Below the pieces are notes generated by a model. That model ran no database searches and was not told the origin of the DNA. It saw only the letters and a program-made list of their open reading frames with translations. 64,000 bases of DNA from Acidimicrobiaceae bacterium (GTDB taxonomy: Bacteria; Actinomycetota; Acidimicrobiia; Acidimicrobiales; RAAP-2): the NCBI GenBank assembly GCA_003132205.1, contig PKWY01000044.1, positions 5,536 to 69,535 of the forward strand. The letters run 5' to 3'. The number at the start of each line of letters is the position of its first letter. The stretch's first letter is position 1. The translations under genes were made by a program, and so were the position numbers. Below are positions 49,945-58,636 of the stretch, one piece after another.

Positions 49945-50837
49945 CTAGGTTTCCGACGAGAGCGCCAGCACCCTTTCGAGCGTCCTTGACCCGACGAGGG
50001 CGTAGGGGGGCTGGGGCCATCGACTCCAATCTCGGTGAACATTATCCCGAAGAGGGTGGCCCAACCAAGGGCGCGGGCCACGAGCGAAGGGTCGGTGTGC
50101 TGATACCAACCTAGGAACGTTTGCACGACTTCGGGTGCGAGGAACATCCATGCGCACGCCACGTCCGTCGCCGGGTCCCCCGCGCACAGATCCCCGAAAT
50201 CGATCACGGCGCTGAGTTCGCCCTTATCGATCAGAAGATTCAGGGGATGAAGGTCGCCGTGGATCAAGACCGCCGGTCCCTCCCAGGGACGAGCCCTCAA
50301 CGCAAACTCCCAGACTTCGCGCAAGGCGGATTCCTCGACCGCGCCCTTCAACGAAGCCACCCTCGATTCAAACGTCTCGATTCGCGCGGCGAGCGGCGTG
50401 TCTCGAAACGAATTGGAGGGGGCATCGTCGGGCGCTGGCTGATGCAGCGCGGTCATGAAATTGGCGAGGAGTTCCGCCGTGCCTCGGGGATCTATCAGTT
50501 CCGCCTCGTGCGCCGGGGCGCCGTCAAACCACTTCGTAATCGACCAGGGATGCGGGTAGATGGGACTCTCCCGTCCCACGAGCACCGGCTCGGAGATGGG
50601 GAGCGGAAGCGTCGGGGCGAGCACCGGCAGCCATTTGAGTTCCTTCTCCATCCAGGCCACGGCGACTTCCCGGCGCGGGAGACGGACTACCAACTCGTCG
50701 CTAACTCGTCGCAGCGAATTGTCGAAACCGTCCGCGGCGTGACCAAGTTCCAGCCCCGAGAGATCCGAGAACTGTTCAGCGAGAAGCGCTCGGACCATCA
50801 CTTCATCAACATGAATGTCGGGATAGGGCACGGGCAC
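49945..50837 (-). pseudogene. Aminoglycoside/choline-kinase-like phosphotransferase (APH), C-terminus frameshifted
   Basis: Residues 1 to about 275 from GTG 50837 form an APH kinase: PHPWSITKWFDG, LIHGDLHPLNLLID (catalytic HGDxHxxN) and AVIDFGDLCAGDP (metal-binding Asp). The natural end, PPYALVGSRTLERVLAL, is in another frame and stops at 49945; one base is lacking in the G6 run at 50005-50010. As written, the frame runs on into the neighbouring GNAT gene as a 537-aa open frame. The core kinase is intact, so a slightly altered product could still work. The leaderless TACCGT supports the start. Confidence 0.75.
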
Positions 50838-50843
50838 GTCCCA

Positions 50844-50849
50844 ACGGTA
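50844..50849 (-). promoter_or_regulatory. -10 hexamer of the APH gene (leaderless)
   Basis: TACCGT on the minus strand, exactly 6 nt before GTG 50837. Confidence 0.5.
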
Positions 50850-50888
50850 ACGGTCGTCGAGAATCCACGCCGGAGGATCCCGGCAGCG

Positions 50889-52076
50889 TCAGGGGTTGAT
50901 CAGCACCGACGAATCGAGGTCCTTCACGTCGGTGATCCCGGTCAGTCCGAGCGTCACCATCATCTCCTCGCGCATGATGTGGAAGATGTCGTCGACGCCC
51001 GTTTCGCCGCGCGCGGCGGCGGCGAACGCCCACGGCCTGCCCACGAGGCACGCCTTGGCGCCCAGCGACAGCGCCTTCACCACGTCGAGGCCGCTCCTCA
51101 CCCCGCCGTCCATCAGGACATCGCATGCATCGCCAACTGCCTTGACGATCTCCGGAAGGGCGCTGATGGTCGAAGGGACATCATCGAGCTGGCGACCACC
51201 GTGATTGGAGACAATGACGGCATCGGCGCCGCGGCTGACCGCCTCTCGGGCGTCGTCGACGTCCAGTATCCCCTTCAACGCGATCTTGCCCTTCCAATGC
51301 GAGCGCAACCACGCAATCTCGTCCCACGTGACGCTCGGATCGAACTGGCTGGCGATCCAGCCTTGGAAGTCAGCGGGCACCTTGGCGAGCGGCAGAAACT
51401 GCTCGAGGTTCCCGAAGGTGAGCGGCTTCCCGCCCAGGGCGACGTCGCGGACCCACCTTGGATGACGGGCGATGTCAAGTCCCCGCCGCAGCCCGCTGAA
51501 CTTCACGGGCGTGCCGCTGATGCCGTTTCGTACGTCACGGTAACGCTGCCCCACGACCGCCAGGTCGACGGTCAAGATCAGCGTCGTGCAACCCGCAGCA
51601 GCCGCCCGCACCATCAGCTCCTCGGCGTAGGAACGGTCCTTCATGACGTACAGCTGAAACCACGGGGGGCTCTTCACCGCCTTCGCGACCTCTTCAATGC
51701 TGCAGATCGAAAGGGTCGACTCGCAGAACGGGACCCCCGCCCGCTGCGCGGCCCTCGCCGCTTGAACCTCGGCGCGTTTCGCAAACATGCCGGCGAACCC
51801 GACGGGGGCGAGAATCAACGGCAAGGCGATTTCCTGTCCGAGCACCGTGGTCGAGAGGTTGCGCACTGAAACGTCGCGCAGAACGCGTTGGCGAAGCTGG
51901 ATTCGACGCAGGTCGTCGCGGTTCGCCTTCATCGATGTTTCGGCGAATGCGCCCCCGTCGATGTAATCGAAGATCTGGCGGGGCAACTTCCTTCGCGCCA
52001 GCTCCCGGTAGTCCTCGACCGAGGCAGGCGCGAGATTGAGGCTTCGATCAGGTCTATTCAAAGGCACGAACCTCAT
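50889..52076 (-). CDS. lldD: FMN-dependent alpha-hydroxy-acid dehydrogenase (L-lactate dehydrogenase-like)
   Basis: A 395-aa TIM-barrel flavoenzyme. KLPRQIFDYIDGGAFAETSM near residue 30 carries the active-site Tyr; LILAPVGFAGM, the FQLYVMKD strand and the VSNHGGRQLDDVPSTI signature (catalytic His) are complete, as are the phosphate-binding DGGVRSGLDVVKAL and the closing LVGRPWAFAAAARG. It oxidises L-lactate or a related 2-hydroxy acid to the keto acid; glycolate, mandelate or lactate cannot be distinguished. The N-terminus lacks a membrane anchor. The family is rarely wrong by these motifs. Confidence 0.92.
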   Translation of the reverse strand: MRFVPLNRPDRSLNLAPASVEDYRELARRKLPRQIFDYIDGGAFAETSMKANRDDLRRIQLRQRVLRDVSVRNLSTTVLGQEIALPLILAPVGFAGMFAKRAEVQAARAAQRAGVPFCESTLSICSIEEVAKAVKSPPWFQLYVMKDRSYAEELMVRAAAAGCTTLILTVDLAVVGQRYRDVRNGISGTPVKFSGLRRGLDIARHPRWVRDVALGGKPLTFGNLEQFLPLAKVPADFQGWIASQFDPSVTWDEIAWLRSHWKGKIALKGILDVDDAREAVSRGADAVIVSNHGGRQLDDVPSTISALPEIVKAVGDACDVLMDGGVRSGLDVVKALSLGAKACLVGRPWAFAAAARGETGVDDIFHIMREEMMVTLGLTGITDVKDLDSSVLINP

Positions 52077-52148
52077 TATGCACCAAGTCAGAGTTCGAGA
52101 GGCCGGGACCTCCCGGCCGCCACGGCGCTTGAAGCAAAGTGCCGAGGG

Positions 52149-53279
52149 TCAGGACAATGCTTGCGCTAGGTCTCGAATCAGATCGTCCACGTCTTCGATG
52201 CCGACGCTCAAGCGAACGAGGCTCGCCGGCGGTTCGAGTGTCGAACCCGCGGTCGAGGCATGCGTCATGACGGCCGGGAGTTCGATGAGGCTCTCCACGC
52301 CACCGAGGGACTCGGCCAGCGTGAAGACCGACGTCATTTCGCAGACGTTGCGCGCCTTCGCGGCTCCGCCCTTCAGTGTGAAACTGACCATGCCCCCGAA
52401 GTCGCTCATTTGGGAAGCGGCGACCTCGTGACTGGGATGGGTCGCAAGACCCGGGTAGTAGACCCTCTCAACCGCGTCGTGACCCGAAAGGTACTCGGCG
52501 ACGGCTCGCGCGTTCGAGCAGTGACGCTCCATGCGGATGCCGAGGGTCTTCAACCCCCGGATGAGCAGGTAGCAGTCGAGAGGTCCGGGCACGGCCCCGA
52601 TGGCGTACTGGTGGAACTTCAGTTTCGTCGCGAGCTCGTCGCTGTTCGTCGCGACGAATCCTCCGATCACGTCGGAGTGCCCGCCCACGTACTTCGTCGT
52701 CGAGTGAACGACCACGTCCGCGCCGAGGGTGAGGGGTCGCTGCAGGAACGGGGTCGCGAACGTGTTGTCAACCACCAGGAGCGCATCGTGCTCGTGTGCG
52801 ATGGCGGCCAGGTCCTTGATTGAAACCACGTTCAACAAAGGATTGCTCGGCGTCTCGACCCAGAGCATCTTGGTCGACTTGGCGAAGGACGCTCGTACGG
52901 CATCCAGGTCGCTCAGGTCAACGCACGAGATGGTGACACCCCAATCGCCGAAGATCTTGGTGAGCAGCCGGTAGGTACCGCCGTAGGCGTCATTGCCGAG
53001 GATGACGTGGTCACCGGGCGCGAGCGTGCGCAACAACGCGTCCTCGCCGGCGAGTCCCGATGCGAACGCTATTCCATGGCTTGCGCCTTCAAGATCGGCG
53101 AGGCACGTTTCGAGTGCCGCCCTCGTGGGGTTGTCGACCCGCGAATAGTCGCTGAACCTCGGGATCCCGACGCCGTCCTGGGCGTAGGTCGAAGTGAGGT
53201 ACACCGGCGGATTCACCGCGCCGGTTACGGGGTCGGGCTCGGAGCCCACGTGAATCGCACGAGTATTGAATCCGGCCAT
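52149..53279 (-). CDS. metB: Cystathionine gamma-synthase/gamma-lyase family enzyme
   Basis: A 376-aa PLP enzyme of Cys/Met metabolism. PLP Lys196 lies in HSTTKYVGGHSD; SRVDNPTRAALE, GDHVILGNDAYGGTY and the ETPSNPLLNVVSIK strand follow the family. The stop of the cbs gene shares one base with its start (TAATG), so they are one operon. Next to cbs, the in vivo role is more likely cystathionine gamma-lyase (reverse transsulfuration, to cysteine) than synthase, but both reactions occur in this family. Confidence 0.93.
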   Translation of the reverse strand: MAGFNTRAIHVGSEPDPVTGAVNPPVYLTSTYAQDGVGIPRFSDYSRVDNPTRAALETCLADLEGASHGIAFASGLAGEDALLRTLAPGDHVILGNDAYGGTYRLLTKIFGDWGVTISCVDLSDLDAVRASFAKSTKMLWVETPSNPLLNVVSIKDLAAIAHEHDALLVVDNTFATPFLQRPLTLGADVVVHSTTKYVGGHSDVIGGFVATNSDELATKLKFHQYAIGAVPGPLDCYLLIRGLKTLGIRMERHCSNARAVAEYLSGHDAVERVYYPGLATHPSHEVAASQMSDFGGMVSFTLKGGAAKARNVCEMTSVFTLAESLGGVESLIELPAVMTHASTAGSTLEPPASLVRLSVGIEDVDDLIRDLAQALS

Positions 53280-54679
53280 TACTTACTCCTCTGTTCCAAG
53301 TAACCGAGCAGGTCGCTGCGCGTAAGCACGCCGACCGGATGACCACCGTCGAGCACGAGCAGGCTGGCGGTGGAACTGAGACGCCGGGTGAGCTCGGTGA
53401 CGCTCATGCCGACTCCGATCATCGGCATTGGAGGATCGGCGACATCCTTCGCGCGCAGATCGAGCACCGCAGCGTCGCGCATGGTCGCCTCGAGAAGTCC
53501 CAGTTCGCTGAGGGATCCCGACACTTCCTTCGCCGCCAGCGGCAACTCGTTGGTGACCGTCACCAGCAACTGGGAGACGTCGTTCTTTCGCATGACCGAA
53601 ATCGCGTCACGCACCAGCACGTCTTCGGTGACGAGCACCAGGTCGGCGAGCCCGTGCGACTGGCGCTTCGCCTTGGCCGCCAAGACGTCGCCGGCGTCCA
53701 TCTCGTTGTGGGGACGCAGGAACCCGTAGTCGGTCATCCAGGTGTCGTTGAAGATCTTGGAAAGATACCCTCGCCCGGAGTCGGGGATCAGCACGACGAT
53801 GACAGCGTCCGCGGGCTGGGCGGACGCAACCTTCAACGCGGCGGCGACCGCGGTCCCTCCGGAGCCACCGATCAGGATTCCCTCGCGCTGAGTGACCAGC
53901 CGGGCCATGGCGAACGCGTCGGCGTCGCTGATGGCGATGACTTCGTCCACGATCGACGGGTCGTAGTTGCCAGGCCAGAAGTCCTCTCCCACGCCTTCAG
54001 TGAGATACGGTCTTCCGGCTCCCCCCGAGTACACCGATCCTTCTGGATCGGCGGCGATGATTTTGATGTCGGAGTTCTTTTCCTTGAGGTATCGCCCGAC
54101 TCCCGTAATCGTTCCCCCGGTCCCCGCGCCGGCGACGAAGTGGGTCACGTGGCCGTTGGTCTGGCGCCAGATCTCAGGACCAGTGCTCTCGTAGTGAGAC
54201 CTCGGATTGTTCGGATTCGAATACTGGTCCGGTCGAAACGAATTCGGCGTCTCTTTGGTCAACCGCTCGGCGGTCGAATAGTACGAGTCGGGGTGTTCGG
54301 GCGCCACGGCGGTCGGGCAGACGACCACTTGGGCCCCGTACGCGCGAAGCACGTCGATCTTCTCCGGAGCCATCTTGTCGCTCATGACGAAAATGCACTT
54401 GTACCCCCGCTGGGCTGCGACTATCGCGAGCCCCACGCCGGTGTTGCCGCTCGTCGGCTCGATGATCGTGGAGCCCGGGCCGAGGAGGCCGTCGCGCTCG
54501 GCGGCTTCAACCATGGTGAGCGCGGGTCGGTCCTTCGAGCTTCCGCCCGGATTCGTTGTTTCCAACTTCGCGATGAGGTCGCTCTTGAGTCCGGCGCCGA
54601 TCTTGCCCAGTCGAACCATCGGGGTGTTGCCAATGAGCTCGAGTGGACTACCAGCCACGTCCATGTCGGGAAAAGGCAT
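53279..54679 (-). CDS. cbs: Cystathionine beta-synthase
   Basis: A 466-aa PLP enzyme. PLP Lys49 is in NPGGSSKDRPA; EPTSGNTGVGLA and GAGTGGTITGVGRYL are the PLP-phosphate and substrate loops, and two CBS domains (about 335-460) occupy the C-terminus. It condenses serine and homocysteine to cystathionine, which MetB next door can split. O-acetylserine sulfhydrylases lack the CBS tail, so the assignment is secure. The start ATG 54679 has no clear ribosome site; a TAGTAG-like hexamer is 12 nt before it. Confidence 0.93.
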   Translation of the reverse strand: MPFPDMDVAGSPLELIGNTPMVRLGKIGAGLKSDLIAKLETTNPGGSSKDRPALTMVEAAERDGLLGPGSTIIEPTSGNTGVGLAIVAAQRGYKCIFVMSDKMAPEKIDVLRAYGAQVVVCPTAVAPEHPDSYYSTAERLTKETPNSFRPDQYSNPNNPRSHYESTGPEIWRQTNGHVTHFVAGAGTGGTITGVGRYLKEKNSDIKIIAADPEGSVYSGGAGRPYLTEGVGEDFWPGNYDPSIVDEVIAISDADAFAMARLVTQREGILIGGSGGTAVAAALKVASAQPADAVIVVLIPDSGRGYLSKIFNDTWMTDYGFLRPHNEMDAGDVLAAKAKRQSHGLADLVLVTEDVLVRDAISVMRKNDVSQLLVTVTNELPLAAKEVSGSLSELGLLEATMRDAAVLDLRAKDVADPPMPMIGVGMSVTELTRRLSSTASLLVLDGGHPVGVLTRSDLLGYLEQRSK

Positions 54680-54849
54680 GCGTCGTCGTTTCTACTAGAT
54701 CAACTCAACTATCGAGAGAGGTCTTGCCCCCTCGCAATAACTCTAAAGGACATGGGTTGCCGCGATCGGGGTCAGGAGTCTCATCCCGGATCTAGCCGTC
54801 AAGAGTTGAATTCTTTCCAATTCGCCGGTCATTCGTGCCAAAATCTGGG

Positions 54850-55404
54850 ATGGACGAGAGTCAAGAGAAGGCGGCCTTGCCGGTCATCGATGTGCGGCGC
54901 GCCGTGGTGGAGGGGTCAGTCGACGTCCCCGCGGTGATCGGTCGAATCAACGCTCTTCTCGAGCAGGCGCGCGAAAAGGATGCCCCGATAATTTTCGTTC
55001 AACACGAAGAGGCCGACGATCCCGCTCTGTCCAATGGGAGCCCCGGATGGCAGCTCGCCGATGGGCTTGATTACCGGCCGACGGACACGGTGGTCGCCAA
55101 GAGGTACCGCGACAGCTTCGCCGACACGACTTTGGAAGAGCTCCTCGAGCAGTCCGGCGCGTCACGCTTGGTGGTGACCGGCTCGCAGTCGGACTACTGC
55201 GTCCAGACGACGGCGCTCTCAGCCCTCCCGCACGGCTACGACGTCACTCTCGTGAGCGACGCCCACACCACGTGCGCGACCGGACCCGGCGACGGCGATA
55301 TCGATGGCGCCTCGGTTATCGAATTCGTGAACGGCCACTTCGCCACCTTGCGCCACCCGGGTCGGCGCGTCGAAGTGAGGGCTGCGTCCGAAATCTCCTT
55401 CTGA
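54850..55404 (+). CDS. Isochorismatase-like cysteine hydrolase
   Basis: A 184-aa enzyme of the isochorismatase/nicotinamidase superfamily. The triad is visible: Asp14 (VIDV), Lys84 (VVAKRYRDSF) and Cys117 (SDYCVQTTA). These enzymes hydrolyse amides or isochorismate-like substrates; the usual Gln after the first Asp is replaced by Arg. The start ATG 54850 is preferred; a GTG at 54835 is in frame. Substrate unknown. Divergent from the cbs operon. Confidence 0.87.
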   Translation: MDESQEKAALPVIDVRRAVVEGSVDVPAVIGRINALLEQAREKDAPIIFVQHEEADDPALSNGSPGWQLADGLDYRPTDTVVAKRYRDSFADTTLEELLEQSGASRLVVTGSQSDYCVQTTALSALPHGYDVTLVSDAHTTCATGPGDGDIDGASVIEFVNGHFATLRHPGRRVEVRAASEISF

Positions 55405-55623
55405 CCGATTCAGCCGCGGACATCAACCCTGCAACACTTCGTGATGAAGGTTCCTTCAGTTTGGACGGCTGGGTGATAGCCAATAACTACTTGCGACGGC
55501 ACCGGTCGTGTCCCCCGCTGACGTGTTCGGACGTCCGCTTGGCGGATGCGCACATTCGGGCGCGTTGGTGTACGTTGAGCGTTATTACACTTTTGGCGTG
55601 TCGTGGACCCGATGAAGGACCAA

Positions 55624-55914
55624 ATGGACGAATCTGAGACAACTGCGATCAACTCCTCCGCGTTGAACGACGAGGAGTTGGCGGACCTGGCGCTCGCGGC
55701 CGATCCGAACGAGCCCCTCGACAACGACGCGGTTCCCTGGTATGGAAACTCGAACTTCCATGGGGGCCTGCTGCCCGATTGGTACATGCCGCGGCCGGTC
55801 GCGACGACGCGCGGCCGCGCGACGAAGATCGTCATTGTCTCCATCGTCGCGGCCTTTCTGATCATCGACGCCTTCGGCCTCTGCATCACGTCGGGGTTCC
55901 TCTCCCTCGCGTGA
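55624..55914 (+). CDS. Small single-pass membrane protein
   Basis: A 96-aa protein: a soluble acidic N-terminal half (LNDEELADLALAADPNEPLD, then a W-Y-G-N segment) and one hydrophobic helix near residues 69-92 (IVIVSIVAAFLIIDAFGL). AAGGA lies 4 nt before ATG 55624; in-frame GTG 55603 and ATG 55612 are alternatives. A TACACT hexamer at 55586-55591 may be its promoter. Function unknown. Confidence 0.6.
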   Translation: MDESETTAINSSALNDEELADLALAADPNEPLDNDAVPWYGNSNFHGGLLPDWYMPRPVATTRGRATKIVIVSIVAAFLIIDAFGLCITSGFLSLA

Positions 55915-55969
55915 CCCGGCACGTTCCGCGGCGTCGAGATGTCGCGGAGGTCGCGAACGAGCGAGCGCT

Positions 55970-57424
55970 TCAGGCTTGGAAGTTGGTGAACTGCCAATAG
56001 TCATCGTGGTCGAGGGTGCGCCCCGACCAACGATCGAACCAGTCCACCTTGGTCGTCACCGGGTCCCAGTCGAGGGGACCCGACCACGTCGTTCCCACGT
56101 ACGGCAGCGCCACGTCGAGCACCTGACGCCACGGCAACTCGTCCGGCACCCGCACGCCCTCGCGCGGCGAGCGAAGCAGCCAGTCGATCGCGCCGAGAAT
56201 CGACGCGGCGACCTGCACGGTCGTGGCGCTCTGGTGCGGAGCGGCTTCGCGGGCCTCTTCAATGGTCGTGAGCATCCCGGTCCACCACGACTTGTAGGGG
56301 TGGCCCATCAAGAGCACGCCCAACTCGTCGCTCCCGGCGATGATCTCGTCGCTCATGATCCGCTGGTTCTCGGGATAGTCGTACTGGTTGCCTTCGAGTT
56401 CTACGAAGCTGGCCCACGCCGAGTCGCTCGGGCAATAGGCGTAGTGGACGGTTGGCCGGTACACCGGCACGTCGCCTTCCCATACCGTCAGGTGGTCGCA
56501 GATCGTGAAGGCCTCCCCGTGTCGAATGACCATGCCAATGATCTGACCCGACGGCACGCGCGAGCGGACCAACGTCTTGTGCGCCATCTGGGCGAGGCAG
56601 ATCTGGTTGCGAGGACCGGCACCTTCGTGCGAGTACGCCAGTTCCGGAAGGCGCTTCTCGTGGGTGCCCCATCCCATCTCCGCGGGAGCGACCCCTTCTT
56701 CATAGAACCCGTCGACGCTCCAGGTATTCACGAACTCGCCGGGGAGCTTCGGACGATCGGTGATCTGCGTGTCGCGCTCGGCGACATGGATCACCTTCAC
56801 GTCCAAGAGCTGGGCCAGGACATTGAAGCGCCCATTCTCGAGCGCCTCGACAATGAGCGGGTGGCGTTCGCTCAGCAAGCCATCGCTCAGCACCCGCTGG
56901 GCGATCTCGACCAGCGCCTGCTTCGTGAAATGACTGACCAGACCCGGATTCGCCCCGTGCTCGACCACCGCAGATGGTCCATCGTTGCGGCCCCACTTCG
57001 CGAGTTGGCGGCGAAGCTCCATGTGGCGCCAGTACAGGGTCCTCCCCTGGGGCGACGTGGACGCAGGATCGTGGTACGGATTCCACACTTCCACCGACGT
57101 ATTGAGGTAGCGCACGTTGTGGTCGCGGCACCAGTCGAGCAGCTCGCTCAGGCCGATGTTCCAAGCCAGGTCGATGAGGAGATCACCGTCGCCAAGGAAG
57201 GTCGAGAGCGTCTCCTCGAGGCCCTCCTGTGTTATCTCCAACTGCCGATACTGAACGCCCTTGTCGATGGAAGAAGAGATCCTCTCTCGACTATCACGAC
57301 TCTCGATCACGGTGACCGCAGAGGGATCAAATCCGAATCTTTCCAGGAGGAGGGGTAGCAGGCACTGCGCCACCGAACCGCATCCAAGAATCAGCACTCG
57401 GCCGGGCATGTGGTATTGGGACAA
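55970..57424 (-). CDS. Homospermidine synthase
   Basis: A 484-aa NAD-dependent enzyme that makes homospermidine from putrescine (or putrescine and spermidine). VLILGCGSVAQCLLPL is the NAD loop; YLNTSVEVWNPYHDP, VVEHGANPGLVSHFTKQAL and the Trp-rich second half (KSWWTGMLTTIEEA) match bacterial HSS/saccharopine-dehydrogenase-like enzymes. The TTG start is supported by GAGGAG 6 nt before it. Together with agmatinase it points to homospermidine as a main polyamine. It converges on the small membrane protein gene at 55914. Confidence 0.92.
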   Translation of the reverse strand: MSQYHMPGRVLILGCGSVAQCLLPLLLERFGFDPSAVTVIESRDSRERISSSIDKGVQYRQLEITQEGLEETLSTFLGDGDLLIDLAWNIGLSELLDWCRDHNVRYLNTSVEVWNPYHDPASTSPQGRTLYWRHMELRRQLAKWGRNDGPSAVVEHGANPGLVSHFTKQALVEIAQRVLSDGLLSERHPLIVEALENGRFNVLAQLLDVKVIHVAERDTQITDRPKLPGEFVNTWSVDGFYEEGVAPAEMGWGTHEKRLPELAYSHEGAGPRNQICLAQMAHKTLVRSRVPSGQIIGMVIRHGEAFTICDHLTVWEGDVPVYRPTVHYAYCPSDSAWASFVELEGNQYDYPENQRIMSDEIIAGSDELGVLLMGHPYKSWWTGMLTTIEEAREAAPHQSATTVQVAASILGAIDWLLRSPREGVRVPDELPWRQVLDVALPYVGTTWSGPLDWDPVTTKVDWFDRWSGRTLDHDDYWQFTNFQA

Positions 57425-57742
57425 TTAGATCTCCTCGAGGATTGCTTGGTCGAAACGAATTCCGCCTGTCAATCCTAATGAATTACGAGGAGACGCAACT
57501 GAGCGGTTCACTCGATGCAGAAACGGGCCGGCGCCTCCACGTCATACGGCGGCCTGACGCGCGCGGCGAATGACCGGCGCGGATTCGCTCACCGCTTGCC
57601 GTTGTCGGCCCGTCACCACTTCAACCTGCTCGAAAGAGGAATCTGGAGAGCGCAACGCCTCATCCTCGGCGACGGTCATCGTCACGAAGGATGAGGCGTT
57701 GAGTCCCGGTGCACTTGGCCGCTAGACCAGGTTCAGTGTCGT
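57425..57742. other. Intergenic region with a long inverted repeat
   Basis: No gene is supported in 318 bases between the homospermidine synthase start and the nitrobindin-like stop. It contains the hairpin at 57653-57701, listed separately. Confidence 0.4.
57653..57701. repeat. 14-bp inverted repeat with 21-nt loop
   Basis: CAACGCCTCATCCT and its exact complement AGGATGAGGCGTTG flank a loop that itself can pair GACG with CGTC. It begins 41 nt after the stop of the gene at 57743 on the minus strand and lacks a T-tract. It may be a factor-dependent terminator, an RNA stability element or a protein-binding site. Confidence 0.5.
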
Positions 57743-58297
57743 TCAACCCACCCGGTGGAGCGTGTTGTGGTCGGTGTGAGCAAAGGGCTCGTCGAATTCT
57801 TTCATGCGCAGCATCGTCACCTCGTCGTACGACCAGGTGTCATCGCCAATGGTGATGGTGATCGCGTAGCTCAGCGAGCTGGCGTTCGTCGACAGGTACT
57901 TGTTCTCTCCGATGTTGTAGTGGGGATCGCCGAGCGATGCCTCCATCGTGAACAAGACCGAGTCGGCGTCGGTGACTCCGCCCGCGAGCACCGTGATGCC
58001 CCGAGGAACCACGAAGCCCTTCATGATCTCGCCGGTCGCGGCGTCCCACAGCCAGTAACCGACTTCGGTGTGGAACGGATTGCTCTCGTCGCCGCGCCAC
58101 ATCGCGCTCTTGTAGTCAAGCCCGTACAGGCTCTGCTTGCCGTTGTCGACCGGTCCAAAGGGCTTCATCGTGCACTTCTCGCGGTACGGGCTGCCAAGCA
58201 CCTCACCCTTCGAGTGTGAATACGCGGTATCGAGACCGCCCTTCTCGCCTTCCCATTCTCCGGCCAGTCTTCCGAGAGGTCCCCATTCGTTTGCCAT
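57743..58297 (-). CDS. Nitrobindin-like heme-binding beta-barrel protein
   Basis: A 184-aa protein of the THAP4/nitrobindin (FABP-like) type: LGRLAGEWEGEKG at the start, YREKCTMKPFGP, SNPFHTEVGYWLW in the middle and a final HTDHNTLHRVG. Nitrobindins bind ferric heme through a His near the end and react with NO or peroxynitrite. Several His are present at the end, but the ligand cannot be fixed. AGGA precedes ATG 58297; the TTG two codons upstream is rejected. Confidence 0.72.
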   Translation of the reverse strand: MANEWGPLGRLAGEWEGEKGGLDTAYSHSKGEVLGSPYREKCTMKPFGPVDNGKQSLYGLDYKSAMWRGDESNPFHTEVGYWLWDAATGEIMKGFVVPRGITVLAGGVTDADSVLFTMEASLGDPHYNIGENKYLSTNASSLSYAITITIGDDTWSYDEVTMLRMKEFDEPFAHTDHNTLHRVG

Positions 58298-58636
58298 CGC
58301 CAATTCCTACCCTTCTAGATTTCGTACTCGTTGATTTTACTTACCGAGTTCAACTTAGTGACCTTGGCGTCATCGCCACAATCCACGACTACGGGTTCCA
58401 AGGCGTGCCAAATCCACCTACCTCACTAGGAAATTGGTGCAGCCCCTCGCACGCATGGTGAGCCACGTGCTCGCGACGGCGAGCCGGAACTCTTCGGTCT
58501 TTTGGCGCCCTGGCGCTTGACCTGGACCACGTCGAGCGGTTGGGGGATATCTCACTCGACCCATCGCCTGATTCGAATCCTGGCGCGCTCGCGACACGCG
58601 CTTCGCATCGGTCGCCCGGCCCCGCCCACCGTCGAG
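58298..58636. other. Intergenic region, nothing identified
   Basis: No open frame here has a ribosome site or family resemblance, and no strong hairpin was seen in 339 bases. Confidence 0.4.

Noticed and set aside
49224-50837. Single 537-aa kinase-acetyltransferase fusion gene
   Set aside because: The natural kinase C-terminus is found one frame over after a G6 run, and the acetyltransferase has its own ATG; treated as two genes with a frameshift, though kept as a finding.
50121-51869. 582-codon open frame antisense to lldD and the APH gene
   Set aside because: Arg/His-rich shadow of high-GC genes; no ribosome site, no family motif; both real genes on the other strand have complete motifs.
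53339-54937. 532-codon open frame antisense to cbs
   Set aside because: Mirror of a secure PLP enzyme gene; composition is Arg/Gly/Asp-rich with no domain.
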